A DNA stretch of 64,000 nucleotides from Aquimarina mycalae (lineage in GTDB: Bacteria > Bacteroidota > Bacteroidia > Flavobacteriales > Flavobacteriaceae). The position numbers were made by a program, and so were the translations under genes. The stretch covers positions 1 to 64,000 of the forward strand of contig NZ_JARYGY010000001.1 of NCBI RefSeq assembly GCF_029906345.1, given 5' to 3'. The notes under the pieces were generated by a model. It ran no database searches, was not told where the DNA came from, and saw nothing but the letters and a program-made list of their open reading frames with translations. This document shows, piece by piece, positions 38,193 to 49,277 of this stretch (its first letter is position 1; each line of letters begins with the position of its first letter).

Positions 38193-38891
38193 ATGTCTGA
38201 AAAAATAATTTCTAACAAATCCAATCTTCAAGTTCTTTATGAAGATAATCATCTTATTGTTATTAATAAACGTGCTGGTGACATCGTTCAAGGTGATAAA
38301 ACAGGTGACAAACCATTAAGTGAAGTCGTAAAGGAATACATTGCTGATAAGTACAACAAACCAGGAGCGGTATATCTTGGCGTTGTGCATCGTTTAGATC
38401 GTCCTACGAGCGGAATTGTTGTTTTTGCTAGAACAAGTAAAGCTTTACCTAGACTTAATAAACTATTCGCTAACAAAGAAGCTAAAAAAACATATTGGGC
38501 GGTTGTAAAAAAAGAACCAGCCAATCAAATGGATACGCTTACTCATTGGCTTAAACGTAATCCTAAGCAAAATAAATCTTATGCTCATAAAAATGAAGTC
38601 CCCGATAGCAAAAAAGCTATTTTAGATTACAAAATCATTAAAAAATTACAAAACTATTCTTTATTAGAAATTGATCTACATACAGGTCGTCATCATCAGA
38701 TACGATCTCAGTTATCAACTATAGGGTCTGTAATTAAAGGAGATCTAAAATACGGAGCTGATCGTAGTAACAAAGATGGTAGCATTCACCTTCATGCTAG
38801 AAAACTTACATTTATACACCCAGTAAAAAAGGAATCACTCTCTATTCTTGCTCCACCGCCACCAGATGCTATTTGGGATGACTGCTTATAA
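38193..38891 (+). CDS. RluA family pseudouridine synthase
   Basis: A 232-residue RNA pseudouridine synthase. The catalytic motif is VHRLDRPTSG with nucleophile Asp69, followed by AKKTYWAVVK, LLEIDLHTGRHHQIRSQL and the closing IHLHARKL. There is no N-terminal S4 domain. It is a short RluA/RluC-type enzyme; the rRNA or tRNA target site cannot be assigned. Confidence 0.92.
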   Translation: MSEKIISNKSNLQVLYEDNHLIVINKRAGDIVQGDKTGDKPLSEVVKEYIADKYNKPGAVYLGVVHRLDRPTSGIVVFARTSKALPRLNKLFANKEAKKTYWAVVKKEPANQMDTLTHWLKRNPKQNKSYAHKNEVPDSKKAILDYKIIKKLQNYSLLEIDLHTGRHHQIRSQLSTIGSVIKGDLKYGADRSNKDGSIHLHARKLTFIHPVKKESLSILAPPPPDAIWDDCL

Positions 38892-38927
38892 GGTATTGAA
38901 CATATATTCACTTAATATTGTTACAAC

Positions 38928-39788
38928 TTACCTGTAGGATCGTATACTTTCTATTACTACAGAGGTTAAAATTAACACTCCTCCAATAATTGTTGTCCAT
39001 AATGGTATTTCTTTCAAAAAAACAATTCCGATTATAATACCATATACTGGTTGTATGCTACTTATAATACTAGCTGTAGTCGCAGAAAATCGCTTTAAAC
39101 TAAATAAGAAAAGTGTATGTCCAATCGCTGTTGTTAATAAAGCTAACACCAATATCCAAGGCCATTGCGTAGTAATCCCAGAGCTATCCATTACAAACAA
39201 AAAAGGTGATAATAATACACTTATTATTACTAATTGATACCACATTAGCATTGAACCGTGATAATTACCAACTTTGGTTTTCATAATTAAATTTCGCAAT
39301 GCATAACATAACGCAGATATCACACCAAAACCAACAGCTTTAGCGTACGAATTCTCTACACTAAAATCAGGAACTAAAAAGTAAATCCCTAACAATACTA
39401 ATGCACCTAATACTAGATGCATCTTTTGAAACTTTGTTTTGAGAAGTATCGGTTCTAAAAAAGAGGTAATCACTGGATATGTAAATAAGGATAACATACC
39501 TATAGCCACATTAGACATTTTTAAAGCATAAAAATAAGTAACCCAATGCAGTCCCATAAGTACTCCTCCTGCAATGATTGTTGCCCTATCTTTTGTGGCA
39601 ATTCTAAATGAAATCTTTTTCCATTTACAAAATAAAAACAATAATCCTCCTGCTAAAATTGCCCTAAAAGCTATTGTGACAGGCACTGGCATATCTATAT
39701 ATCTACCCAAAGCACCAGAAGTACTAATAAATAGCATGGCTAGATTAAGCTCTAGTATATTACGTAAATGCTGCTTATTGTTCTGCAA
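38928..39788 (-). CDS. DMT superfamily (EamA) transporter
   Basis: A 286-residue protein with ten hydrophobic segments and two EamA repeats (ALGRYIDMPVPVTIAFRAI, then GHTLFLFSLKRFSATTASII and SSIQPVYGIIIGIVFLKE). It probably exports a metabolite. The start is TTG at 39788, only three bases after the stop of the upstream gene on the same strand; the first internal ATG (39737) would cut the first membrane helix. Coupling to the adhesin gene is probably only transcriptional convenience. Confidence 0.85.
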   Translation of the reverse strand: MQNNKQHLRNILELNLAMLFISTSGALGRYIDMPVPVTIAFRAILAGGLLFLFCKWKKISFRIATKDRATIIAGGVLMGLHWVTYFYALKMSNVAIGMLSLFTYPVITSFLEPILLKTKFQKMHLVLGALVLLGIYFLVPDFSVENSYAKAVGFGVISALCYALRNLIMKTKVGNYHGSMLMWYQLVIISVLLSPFLFVMDSSGITTQWPWILVLALLTTAIGHTLFLFSLKRFSATTASIISSIQPVYGIIIGIVFLKEIPLWTTIIGGVLILTSVVIESIRSYR

Positions 39789-39791
39789 TCT

Positions 39792-42700
39792 TTATCGGAT
39801 TAATGAAAAGTTCGCATTAAACTGTTTATTAACTCCTTCTTCTGTATACATCACTCTAAACCAATAATCATTAGAAGGCAATAATCTTCCATTAAAAGTT
39901 CCATCCCAAGTACCACTTGACCCAAGATCCTTAAGAAGTTTTCCGAATCTATCAAAAATTAATATCCCCGTTATCTGTACATTTTCATTTCCTACAATAC
40001 CCCAAGTATCATGAAAACTATCTCCATTAGGCGTAAAATATCTCGGATAATCCACTATAAATTCTACATCAGCTTCTAATTCTCTGCACATTCGAAAATC
40101 TCTTACATATACAATATGTTCTCCTCTTGGAACCCTCTCAAAGATATTAGAACTCTGCCAATCTCCGTTATCTAATCTAAACTCATACTCCCCATTACCA
40201 ACAACATTAACTTGAATCGTTGCATTATCAGAAAAAGCTCCAGAAATTAATTCTGTGGTAATACTTTCTGGAGGATATGATTCTATCACCCTAGTGCTTC
40301 TAGACAATAAGCATCCTGTTGCCACATTGGTAACTAATACAGTATATTCTCCGGGTACTGTAGGCGAAAAATCAGCATTTGTGGCTCCTGGTATTTCATT
40401 GCCAGCTGTAGGAGTTGTTCCTGTATACCATTGAAAAGTATTTTCCACAGCATCTAATCCAGTGTCAATAGTAGCTGTAGGCAACAAATTAATTACTGAT
40501 CCATCACCTTCCAAACATATAGTATATTCATCTTCGAACCCTATTGGTATAAAAGGGTTTACAAATAAACTAATATGTTCTCCCAACCCTAAACAAGTGT
40601 TATCATCTCCATTTTCTACTCGAACATATAAATTCTGTGTAAAAGGAGATGCTTCATTCCTATATGCGTTTATATTTAAGATTTCATTTTCTTCAGATAA
40701 AGCATCTGCTTCATTTTGATAATAACTAACAGATAAATTTTGACCGCCAGGATATAATTGAAGGATCTGATCTGTAGCATCACTAAAATCAAATGTTGCA
40801 ATACCATCTGTAGAATTATCATCAGGGTTATCTGCCTCACAAATAGCATAAGTAAGATTAAAAGCAGAAGGAATTTGAGTGGCGGAAACCTGAAGATCTA
40901 TTCTCGACGTTCTGGTACACCCTTTATCAGATTCTATTCTTGTATATACGACACTATTTATTGCAATTGGATTAGAGTATGTTGTAAAATTGGTTATTTG
41001 ATCTGAAGTATTACCAAGAACAGCCTCTTGCTCAGTCAAATAATATGTAAAAGTTTCGTTTGTGAAATTTGTAGATATCAATGAATTAGCTTCTGATAAA
41101 TTAAATAATGAAAAACCATCTGTATCATCATCACATTGTAATAGTGATACCACATTTGACACCACAGGAAGAGGATTTACGACCAATCTAAAAGTAGTAG
41201 TTTCGTAGCATTGACGATCTGTATTATTTTCTATTCTAACAAATATTGTTTGTGTATTTGCTACATTGGTATACAGGTCGGCAAGCTCTGTTCCTGGATT
41301 ACCAGCATCGGCTGCTGTTTGATTTTCATAAAACAATACTGTAAAATCAGCAGGGTTTTGAGCTCCTAATACTTCAGTTCTTTTTACCGAAAGATCAAAT
41401 TCTATAATCCCATTAACATCACTACCATCATTATCATTATCACAAGCTTCTAGATCAGTTAGAGTATTTGCAACTGGGTTTCTAACAACTTCTAAATCAA
41501 AAGATGAAACTTTATAACATTTCTGATTAGATTCTGCTATTCGCAACCATATTGTTTGACCAGCAGTGGTATTTACAAAATTATCTGGAGTTGTAATAAT
41601 CGGATCTGCAGCTAATCCTGTATAATTTTCCGCATCATTTTGTGTAAGGTGATATGTAATAGGAAATATCATAGGATCTTGTCCTCCTAATACTAAACTA
41701 GAATTTACAGTAAGATCAAAAGAATTAAAACCATCATCATCATCATCACAAGATGTTAGATTTATAGGTGGTGCGATTATATCGGGTGAATTAATAAATT
41801 CTACAGTAACAGAATCTGAAGCTGTACAACCACTTGCAATAGCAATTTCTACACTATAAACACCTCCTTGAGTAATTTCTAATTGTGCGCCTCCTGCCAA
41901 TAATGTTGTACCATCTCCAGCAGCCAATGGCAAACCATCTTTCATCCATGTATAAGTAGAACTGGTTCCAATGGTTGCATTTAATATAATTGAATCACCA
42001 GTACATCCTGGATTACCTGCTGCTAATGTTCTATCATCTCCTAAATCTCCACCTAAATTAAAACTTCCTGCAGCCAAAAAAACAGCCGAATCAAAATCGC
42101 CATCTTGATTATCTGCTATTACCAATTTTATGGTATAGCGCTCATTCGCAATTACATTTCCTGAAGCTGTCAATACCTGTGTATATCCATTAAAGTCTAT
42201 TGGTGCTGGGCTATTAGCGGGAATTCTTCTATTAAAAAAAGTTGGATTCTGAGGAGCACACTCTGAAGTTCCATTTACCACATCAGTAAAAATTCCATTA
42301 TTATTTAAATCGACTCCATCATGTACCGTTGTCACTTTAATTGGAACTGGAGGGTTTGTTCCTGGAACAACAGCAAGGTTTACCGAATTACCAGAGGAAT
42401 CTGTAAGTATAAAAGCAAAAACATCAGAAAAAGAACATGGAAATGCTCCTGTATATTCTTCTGAAGCAAATAGAAAATCAAAACTTATGAAATCTATAGT
42501 AGGTACAAATTCAAACTGAATATAGGATGCATTAAATAGACTAGGAGTACTTGTTATATTTGCCAAATCTGCATCTCCGCCCCAAACAGTACCATCTCCT
42601 TCTCCAAGTGGTGTAGGCCCATTAGGCCCTGAAGCACTTGATGCATTTCCAGTACTTAAAATAACACCTCTTTCTATTTCGAAACCAGAACCATTAGACT

Positions 42701-42899
42701 CAAAATAACCAATTCCATTAAATCCCTGGGCTGTTCCTGTAAAAGAGGATATATTTTCTACTGTCGCACAAGGGCTATCAATAAGAACATCTTCAACTAA
42801 TTGCTGGGCTGTAAATGAACTATCATCCACTGTGATTTGTCCAAAAAACGGCATCGTAAATGCGCTAAACAATATAAAAAATAAAGTATTTTTATTCAT
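39792..42899 (-). CDS. Giant surface protein with choice-of-anchor L domain and T9SS type B signal
   Basis: A 1035-residue exported protein. After the signal peptide (MNKNTLFFILFSAFTMPFFG), residues about 25-275 form a choice-of-anchor L domain (FTAQQLVEDVLI, VILSTGNASSASGPN, FDFLFASEEYTGAFPCSFSD). Several repeats of about 100 residues follow, each opening with a C-D-N/D-D-x-D-G motif (SCDDDDDGFNSFDL, ACDNDNDGSDVNGI, QCDDDTDGFSLFNL), suggestive of calcium binding, then an Ig-like region. The C-terminus (FTPNGDSFHDTWGI ... IFDRFGKLLKDL) is the gliding-type CTD type B, exported through the T9SS. It is a probable adhesin or gliding-surface component. Confidence 0.9.
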   Translation of the reverse strand: MNKNTLFFILFSAFTMPFFGQITVDDSSFTAQQLVEDVLIDSPCATVENISSFTGTAQGFNGIGYFESNGSGFEIERGVILSTGNASSASGPNGPTPLGEGDGTVWGGDADLANITSTPSLFNASYIQFEFVPTIDFISFDFLFASEEYTGAFPCSFSDVFAFILTDSSGNSVNLAVVPGTNPPVPIKVTTVHDGVDLNNNGIFTDVVNGTSECAPQNPTFFNRRIPANSPAPIDFNGYTQVLTASGNVIANERYTIKLVIADNQDGDFDSAVFLAAGSFNLGGDLGDDRTLAAGNPGCTGDSIILNATIGTSSTYTWMKDGLPLAAGDGTTLLAGGAQLEITQGGVYSVEIAIASGCTASDSVTVEFINSPDIIAPPINLTSCDDDDDGFNSFDLTVNSSLVLGGQDPMIFPITYHLTQNDAENYTGLAADPIITTPDNFVNTTAGQTIWLRIAESNQKCYKVSSFDLEVVRNPVANTLTDLEACDNDNDGSDVNGIIEFDLSVKRTEVLGAQNPADFTVLFYENQTAADAGNPGTELADLYTNVANTQTIFVRIENNTDRQCYETTTFRLVVNPLPVVSNVVSLLQCDDDTDGFSLFNLSEANSLISTNFTNETFTYYLTEQEAVLGNTSDQITNFTTYSNPIAINSVVYTRIESDKGCTRTSRIDLQVSATQIPSAFNLTYAICEADNPDDNSTDGIATFDFSDATDQILQLYPGGQNLSVSYYQNEADALSEENEILNINAYRNEASPFTQNLYVRVENGDDNTCLGLGEHISLFVNPFIPIGFEDEYTICLEGDGSVINLLPTATIDTGLDAVENTFQWYTGTTPTAGNEIPGATNADFSPTVPGEYTVLVTNVATGCLLSRSTRVIESYPPESITTELISGAFSDNATIQVNVVGNGEYEFRLDNGDWQSSNIFERVPRGEHIVYVRDFRMCRELEADVEFIVDYPRYFTPNGDSFHDTWGIVGNENVQITGILIFDRFGKLLKDLGSSGTWDGTFNGRLLPSNDYWFRVMYTEEGVNKQFNANFSLIR

Positions 42900-43115
42900 T
42901 TTAATAGTGAACCAATTAATATTTAAAAAAATTTAGGTCGCCGAAAAGTTTAGTCACATCTAAGTGCTTAAGTAGTATATCAAATGATCAAAAAAACTAC
43001 ATTAGATACTATTCCAATAATCCTCTTCCCAAATTATAAACAAAGTTGATTCAAAAAACCCTACTTTCAAAAATAAAAAAGTAAAAAATGTGTAAATTAG
43101 GTTTCCAATTACACC

Positions 43116-44660
43116 TTACCGTATTAATTTTTTTGATTTCTCTTTAATAATATCAGCAACTGGTCTATTTTCTATATTACTTTCCAACCAAGATAAAATA
43201 TCTAAATACAAAAAAGCTCTTTTTTCATAAGGGTGATTTTCATACTGCTTGAGTGTTTTATGAAGTTTTCTAAATTCATCTTTGATTTGATGTGGAAAAA
43301 TATCACCTAGGTTTTTAAGAAATTTAATCATCTCTTTTTGTACTTCATGCAAATCATCCATTTTAATCAAAAACCTATAGGTCTCTTTCAATTGGCTTTC
43401 CAAATGATAATCCATTCCTGCTTCATAATGTGCTACCAAACTTAATACTCTAGCAAAACACATTAAATCTTCTCTCATTTTTAAAGACTTATTATTGATA
43501 ATTTTACTAAGATATTCAATGCATTTACGATGATTTGCCATTCCAAAATACAAACAACCTATCTTATAATACAACACCATAATATGATGATCATCCAAAC
43601 GATCTTTATACTCCTTAATACCTTTTAAGATCTCCTCTACTAAATACGCTCCTTCTTCAAAAGTTCCTTCTAAAAAATGAACATTCAACCTGTTATTATG
43701 AATAAATTGAAAGGAAAGTACATCTATATTATCATCTATCGGAAAATCATCCGATTTAATAGTTTTTTCAAATTTGCTTAATGTTAATTTTAACTGTGTT
43801 TTATCTTGAATTAAATACAATGACTCTAGTAAATAATGATTTCCGCGCAGAAAAAACACTGGATTAAGAATAATCATTTTAGGATGTTCATAAAAAAGAT
43901 CTACCCATTTTTTAGAGTACTTATAACAAGACAAAAAATCTTGGACCATAAAACTATACCACAAATGAGCTTTGTACAGCCATAATTTTTCTCGAAACCC
44001 AAGGATATTCCAATCATATTTTGGCAATTTACTCTGGAAATAATTGGTAATAACGTTATGCTCTTTATCGTTTCTAACATATCCGCTTTTTATCATTAAG
44101 CCATATAATTGAAGTGAAAGGTTAGATAATCTACTTGTAAGCACATTTTTCATGCTTAACATTTTAGCCTCGATAGTCAATTCATCAGCTCGACTATTAA
44201 TACTTCTAGTGATATATTGAGTTTCAATTACTTTTTCTAATTCAACTATTTCATATGCTATATTGTTTTCTTCATTCTCTTTTGCAACCGTTTTTGCTTT
44301 ATCTAAAATTTTAAGACTTTGCTTATAAAGTCCTTTATGATATAAAATTGTCGCAAAGTCGAGCTGTTCTCTTATTTGAGATCTTACATTTTGATGCAAC
44401 GGACTTAACCTAAGGCTTATGAGAATTTGTTTATACAAATGTGCTTTCAGGTTAGAAAGTTGTTGTTTTTTGACAATTCCTTTAGACACAATTAACTCTT
44501 CATCTAGAGATTCACTTTTATCCAGATGATTAAAAAGTGCTAAAAATTTAGAGTCAGTATTCACCCCTAATCTTCCAACATACACCTTAAATTGTCGTTT
44601 TTCTGATTTAGAAAGCGACTTTACTAAAATAAACAAAGGATCTTTTTGATCATTAGTCAT
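43116..44660 (-). CDS. Helical-repeat (TPR-like) cytosolic protein, unknown function
   Basis: A 514-residue protein without signal peptide or membrane segment, predicted almost entirely helical with paired-helix repeats (LYHKGLYKQSLKILDKAKTV, YKIGCLYFGMANHRKCIEYL) reminiscent of tetratricopeptide repeats. The N-terminal block LFILVKSLSKSEKRQFKVYV is conserved in Flavobacteriia proteins of this length from memory. No enzyme motif is seen; a scaffold role is possible. It is divergent from leuA. Confidence 0.75.
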   Translation of the reverse strand: MTNDQKDPLFILVKSLSKSEKRQFKVYVGRLGVNTDSKFLALFNHLDKSESLDEELIVSKGIVKKQQLSNLKAHLYKQILISLRLSPLHQNVRSQIREQLDFATILYHKGLYKQSLKILDKAKTVAKENEENNIAYEIVELEKVIETQYITRSINSRADELTIEAKMLSMKNVLTSRLSNLSLQLYGLMIKSGYVRNDKEHNVITNYFQSKLPKYDWNILGFREKLWLYKAHLWYSFMVQDFLSCYKYSKKWVDLFYEHPKMIILNPVFFLRGNHYLLESLYLIQDKTQLKLTLSKFEKTIKSDDFPIDDNIDVLSFQFIHNNRLNVHFLEGTFEEGAYLVEEILKGIKEYKDRLDDHHIMVLYYKIGCLYFGMANHRKCIEYLSKIINNKSLKMREDLMCFARVLSLVAHYEAGMDYHLESQLKETYRFLIKMDDLHEVQKEMIKFLKNLGDIFPHQIKDEFRKLHKTLKQYENHPYEKRAFLYLDILSWLESNIENRPVADIIKEKSKKLIR

Positions 44661-44816
44661 TGTAAGAAAATATATTACAATTAATTGATTACAAGAAGAT
44701 TACGCGATTACAAAAACATTTCAACATTGTAAAACACCTTATTAAATACCTTCTTTTTGAATAACCAAAATATAAATTCGTAAGAGATTACCAAACTAAT
44801 AATTCACATAATTCCT

Positions 44817-45989
44817 ATGAGCGATAATAAAGTCCAAATTTTTGACACTACCTTAAGAGATGGAGAACAGGTCCCTGGTTGTAAACTAAACACTAAGCAG
44901 AAATTAGTGATTGCCGAGCGATTAGACCTACTAGGAGTTGATGTAATCGAAGCTGGATTTCCAGTATCAAGCCCTGGTGATTTCACTTCAGTTAATGAAA
45001 TAGCAAAAATTGTAAAAAACGCAACTGTATGCGGGCTTACAAGAGCAGTAGAAAATGATATCAAAGTCGCTGCAGAAGCCCTTAAGTATGCAAAAAAACC
45101 AAGAATTCATACTGGGATTGGAACTTCAGAATCTCATATAAAATATAAATTTAATTCAACTCAAGAAAAAGTAATCGAACGTGGTATCGCTGCTGTAAAA
45201 TATGCTAAGTCTTTTGTTGAGGATGTAGAATTTTATGCAGAAGATGCTGGACGAACAGATAATGAGTTTTTAGCACGTGTTTGCGAAGCTATGATCAAAG
45301 CTGGAGCTACGGTTCTTAATATACCCGACACTACTGGTTATTGCCTTCCTGAAGAATACGGTGCCAAAATAAAATACCTTACAGAAAATGTAAAAGGTAT
45401 TGATAATGTGATTATTTCTTGTCACTGTCATAATGACTTGGGATTGGCAACTGCTAACTCTATCGTAGGAGCAATCAATGGAGCAAGACAGATTGAGTGT
45501 ACCATTAACGGAATTGGTGAACGAGCAGGAAATACAGCTTTAGAAGAAGTTGTAATGATTATGAAACAACACCCTTACCTAAAATTAAATACGGATATCG
45601 ACACTAAGTTATTGTACGACACAAGTCTTATGGTATCTGAAAGTATGGGAATGTTAGTACAGCCAAATAAAGCCATTGTAGGTGCTAATGCTTTTGCACA
45701 TAGTTCAGGAATACATCAGGATGGAGTTATTAAAAATCGCGAAACATATGAAATCATAGATCCCGCAGAAGTGGGTGTAACTGAATCAGCAATTGTATTG
45801 ACTGCAAGAAGTGGAAGAGCAGCACTTGCCTATCGCGCCAAAAAAATTGGTTATGAATTAACCAAACTTCAACTGGATAAAGTATATACAGAATTCTTAC
45901 ACTATGCGGATAGAAAGAAAGAAGTAGTAAATGAGGATATTCATCAGATCATGAAAACAGTTGATGTTGCATCTGCAGTTGTAGCATAA
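44817..45989 (+). CDS. leuA: 2-isopropylmalate synthase, short form
   Basis: A 390-residue LeuA that condenses acetyl-CoA with 2-oxoisovalerate, the first step of leucine synthesis. [26 protein letters not shown] (metal His), [15 protein letters not shown] and [11 protein letters not shown] are intact. It lacks the roughly 130-residue C-terminal domain that binds leucine in the longer LeuA form, so classical feedback inhibition is not expected from this chain. A homocitrate synthase role is unlikely given leuCDB directly downstream. Confidence 0.93.
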   Translation: MSDNKVQIFDTTLRDGEQVPGCKLNTKQKLVIAERLDLLGVDVIEAGFPVSSPGDFTSVNEIAKIVKNATVCGLTRAVENDIKVAAEALKYAKKPRIHTGIGTSESHIKYKFNSTQEKVIERGIAAVKYAKSFVEDVEFYAEDAGRTDNEFLARVCEAMIKAGATVLNIPDTTGYCLPEEYGAKIKYLTENVKGIDNVIISCHCHNDLGLATANSIVGAINGARQIECTINGIGERAGNTALEEVVMIMKQHPYLKLNTDIDTKLLYDTSLMVSESMGMLVQPNKAIVGANAFAHSSGIHQDGVIKNRETYEIIDPAEVGVTESAIVLTARSGRAALAYRAKKIGYELTKLQLDKVYTEFLHYADRKKEVVNEDIHQIMKTVDVASAVVA

Positions 45990-46049
45990 AAAGCAAATTA
46001 ATAACATGATCCCTTTTAAAGTAAAACTAAAAGGAATAGTATAAAGCAC

Positions 46050-47432
46050 ATGAAAAAAACATTGTTTGATAAAGTTTGGGACGCTCATGTCGTCAAAGAG
46101 GTAGAAAATGGTCCTCAAGTACTTTACATAGATAAACATTTGATCCACGAAGTTACAAGTCCACAAGCCTTTAATGAACTTGAACAGCGTGGAATCTCTA
46201 TTTTTAGACCTAATCAGATTGTGGCAACAGCGGATCACAATACACCAACCATCGATCAGCACCTACCAGTAAAAGATCTTTTATCTAGAAATCAATTAGC
46301 TCAACTTACCGAGAATTGTGACAAAAATAATATTACTCTGTATGGTTTAGGTCATAAATACAATGGTATCGTTCATGTAATGGCTCCCGAATTAGGATTC
46401 ACTCAGCCAGGAATGACTATGGTTTGCGGAGATAGTCATACATCCACTCACGGAGCATTTGGATCCATTGCATTTGGTATCGGAACTAGTCAAGTTGCTC
46501 AAGTTTTTGCCAGTCAATGTTTACTACTTCAAAAACCTAAAAGCCTGCGTGTAAATGTCAATGGACAATTAAAACCAGGCGTACTGCCTAAGGATGTAAT
46601 TCTATATGTTATTGCAAAACTAGGCACAAATGCAGGTACAGGATATTTTTGTGAATACGCTGGTAATGTCTTTGAAGAAATGTCTATGGAAGGTCGTATG
46701 ACTGTCTGTAATATGAGTATAGAAATGGGAGCTCGTGGAGGTATGATTGCACCAGATGAAACTACTTTTGAATATGTAAAAGGTCGAGAGTTTGCACCAA
46801 AAGGAGATCTATTTGATAAAAAAGTAGCTTATTGGAAAACGCTGCCAACTGATGAAGGTGCCGTTTTTGACAAAGAATATCATTTTGATGCTTCTGATAT
46901 CGAACCTATGATTACCTATGGTACGAATCCAGGAATGGGTATCAAAGTAACAGAAAAAATACCAACAGAACACAATGCATCTTTTGAGAAATCATTAGCA
47001 TATATGAATTTTGAAAAAGGACAATCTTTGATTGATCAACAAATCAATTATGTTTTTATAGGAAGTTGTACCAATAGTCGAATTGAAGATTTTAGGGTTG
47101 CTGCCCATTATATTAAAGGAAAGAAAAAAGCAGATAATGTTACTGCTTGGTTTGTACCTGGATCTCAACAAGTAGCATCACAAATTATTGATGAAGGCCT
47201 AAATGAAGTTTTCGAAAATGCAGGTTTTAAATTGCGTCAACCAGGATGCTCAGCATGTTTGGCAATGAATGATGATAAAATTCCAGAAGGAGAATATTGT
47301 GTTTCTACTTCTAATAGGAATTTTGAAGGACGACAAGGACAAGGAGCTAGAACAATTCTAGCTAGCCCATTGGTTGCAGCTGCAACTGCTATTGAAGGGA
47401 AAATCGTAGATATTACTAAACAATTGAATTAA
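46050..47432 (+). CDS. leuC: 3-isopropylmalate dehydratase large subunit
   Basis: A 460-residue aconitase-family subunit that isomerises isopropylmalate with LeuD. The [4Fe-4S] ligands are visible in [14 protein letters not shown] (substrate loop), [14 protein letters not shown] and [11 protein letters not shown]. It starts 60 bases after leuA and is five bases before leuD. Confidence 0.96.
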   Translation: MKKTLFDKVWDAHVVKEVENGPQVLYIDKHLIHEVTSPQAFNELEQRGISIFRPNQIVATADHNTPTIDQHLPVKDLLSRNQLAQLTENCDKNNITLYGLGHKYNGIVHVMAPELGFTQPGMTMVCGDSHTSTHGAFGSIAFGIGTSQVAQVFASQCLLLQKPKSLRVNVNGQLKPGVLPKDVILYVIAKLGTNAGTGYFCEYAGNVFEEMSMEGRMTVCNMSIEMGARGGMIAPDETTFEYVKGREFAPKGDLFDKKVAYWKTLPTDEGAVFDKEYHFDASDIEPMITYGTNPGMGIKVTEKIPTEHNASFEKSLAYMNFEKGQSLIDQQINYVFIGSCTNSRIEDFRVAAHYIKGKKKADNVTAWFVPGSQQVASQIIDEGLNEVFENAGFKLRQPGCSACLAMNDDKIPEGEYCVSTSNRNFEGRQGQGARTILASPLVAAATAIEGKIVDITKQLN

Positions 47433-47437
47433 TAATT

Positions 47438-48025
47438 ATGGATAAGTTTGTAAAACTAACATCCTCAGCTATACCATTACCGATAGAAAACGTGGACACT
47501 GATCAAATCATTCCAGCTCGTTTTCTAAAAGCTACAAATCGTGATGGATTTGGAGAGAATTTATTTAGAGATTGGCGTTTTCAAAAAGATGGAACCATCA
47601 ATAAGGAATTTACTTTAAACAACACTACTTACTCTGGAAGTATTTTAGTTGCAGGAGATAACTTTGGTTGTGGTTCTAGTAGAGAACATGCTGCTTGGGC
47701 AATTCATGATTATGGATTTAAAGTAGTTGTTTCTAGTTTTTTTGCCGATATCTTTAAAGGAAATTCATTAAATAATGGGCTACTGCCTGTGCAAGTATCT
47801 CCAGAATTTCTGAAAGAATTATTTACCGAAATTGATAAAAATCCCGCTACTCAGATTTCAATAGATCTGGAAGCACAGAGTATTACAATTCAATCCACAG
47901 GTTCTGAAGCTACTTTTGAAATCAACGATTACAAAAAGATGTGTTTGATAAATGGATATGATGATATTGATTTTTTGATCAGCAACAAATCAGAAATTGA
48001 AGCTTTCGAAAAATCAAGAGTTTAA
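47438..48025 (+). CDS. leuD: 3-isopropylmalate dehydratase small subunit
   Basis: A 195-residue swivel-domain subunit of the LeuCD enzyme. [32 protein letters not shown] and [20 protein letters not shown] are characteristic of the active-site-completing loop. It is five bases after leuC, as expected for a heterodimer. Confidence 0.96.
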   Translation: MDKFVKLTSSAIPLPIENVDTDQIIPARFLKATNRDGFGENLFRDWRFQKDGTINKEFTLNNTTYSGSILVAGDNFGCGSSREHAAWAIHDYGFKVVVSSFFADIFKGNSLNNGLLPVQVSPEFLKELFTEIDKNPATQISIDLEAQSITIQSTGSEATFEINDYKKMCLINGYDDIDFLISNKSEIEAFEKSRV

Positions 48026-48035
48026 AAAAAATAAC

Positions 48036-48058
48036 ATTGTCAGACTCAACCTGACAAT
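48036..48058 (+). other. Hairpin between leuD and leuB
   Basis: ATTGTCAG (48036-48043) and CTGACAAT (48051-48058) form a perfect 8-bp stem with loop ACTCAAC. It is followed by an A tract rather than a T tract on the plus strand, so it is more likely an mRNA processing or stability element within the leu operon than a terminator. Confidence 0.4.
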
Positions 48059-48093
48059 TAAAAAAATAATAATCTTAAAATAGATACTTATCT

Positions 48094-49209
48094 ATGAAAC
48101 TAGATATCGCTGTATTATCAGGAGACGGAATCGGACCAGAAGTAACTTCTCAGGCCGTAAAAGCATTAGAGGCTATTGCACATAGCTTTGATCATATTTT
48201 TACTTTTAAGGATGCATTAGTTGGTGCTATTGCCATTGATAAAACGGGTAATCCTCTACCCGATGAAACACTACAACTTTGTGCTTCTACAGACGCCGTT
48301 TTGTTTGGAGCAATAGGCGATCCCAAATATGACAATGATCCAAGCGCTCCTATTCGCCCTGAACAAGGATTATTACGTTTACGTAAAGAACTAGGATTGT
48401 ACGCAAATATTCGCCCTGTGAAAGCTTATGATACTTTAATTGATAAATCTCCCTTAAAGAGAGAGATCATACAAGGTACAGATATTTCTATTTATCGAGA
48501 GCTTACTGGTGGCATCTATTTTGGAAAAAAACATTTAAACGAAGAAGGAACAATAGCTTCTGATTTATGCGAGTATTCTAAAGAAGAAATAGAACGTATA
48601 TCACATTTAGCATTTAAAGCTGCACAAAACCGCAGCAAAAAACTAACTCTGGTAGACAAGGCGAATGTTCTAGAATCTTCTCGTTTATGGAGAAAAGTAG
48701 TTACAGAGATTGCTAAAGAGTATCATGATGTATCACTTGATTTTTTATTCGTGGATAATGCGGCCATGCAAATGATTCTTAACCCAAGTCAGTTTGATGT
48801 GATTTTAACCGAGAATATGTTTGGAGATATTATTTCTGATGAAGCAAGTGTCATAGGAGGTTCTATAGGATTGCTAGCTTCGGCATCTGTTGGCGACACA
48901 TGCTGCATGTTTGAACCAATACACGGATCGTATCCCCAAGCTACTGGAAAAGGAATTGCAAATCCAATTGCTGCCATCCTTTCTGCCGCTATGTTGTTAG
49001 AACATTTTGATCTGATTCATGAAGCAACCGCAATCAAAAATGCAGTAGAAAAAGCTTTAGAATTAAATCTAACCACTCCAGATCTTAATAATATCAATCC
49101 GCTAACTACAGAAAAAGTAGGAGATTTTATCTATGATTACATTCTTAACCCAGAGGATTCTAATATAAATTTTGAAAACATACACGTAGGCCAATCTACT
49201 ATTATTTAA
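48094..49209 (+). CDS. leuB: 3-isopropylmalate dehydrogenase
   Basis: A 371-residue NAD-dependent decarboxylating dehydrogenase, the last enzyme specific to leucine synthesis. GDGIGPEVT, the RPEQGLLRLRKELGLYANIRP substrate loop, the LTGGIYFG loop, DNAAMQMILNP and EPIHGSYPQATGKGIANP are conserved. It is the last gene of leuACDB and is closed by a strong terminator. Confidence 0.96.
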   Translation: MKLDIAVLSGDGIGPEVTSQAVKALEAIAHSFDHIFTFKDALVGAIAIDKTGNPLPDETLQLCASTDAVLFGAIGDPKYDNDPSAPIRPEQGLLRLRKELGLYANIRPVKAYDTLIDKSPLKREIIQGTDISIYRELTGGIYFGKKHLNEEGTIASDLCEYSKEEIERISHLAFKAAQNRSKKLTLVDKANVLESSRLWRKVVTEIAKEYHDVSLDFLFVDNAAMQMILNPSQFDVILTENMFGDIISDEASVIGGSIGLLASASVGDTCCMFEPIHGSYPQATGKGIANPIAAILSAAMLLEHFDLIHEATAIKNAVEKALELNLTTPDLNNINPLTTEKVGDFIYDYILNPEDSNINFENIHVGQSTII

Positions 49210-49239
49210 TAGTATTAGTTATATATTTAAGTAAACGCA

Positions 49240-49275
49240 AAAAGCAATCAGATTTTATGATCTGGTTGCTTTTTT
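49240..49275. terminator. Bidirectional terminator of the leu operon and purC
   Basis: AAAAGCAATCAGAT (49240-49253) pairs with ATCTGGTTGCTTTT (from 49260) with G-T pairs, ending in a T run. It lies between leuB (ends 49209) and convergent purC (ends 49278). Confidence 0.88.
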
Positions 49276-49277
49276 AA

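Noticed and set aside
44661-44816. Leucine attenuator or T-box before leuA
   Set aside because: No Leu-rich leader peptide, terminator/antiterminator pair or T-box sequence was found in the 156 bases.
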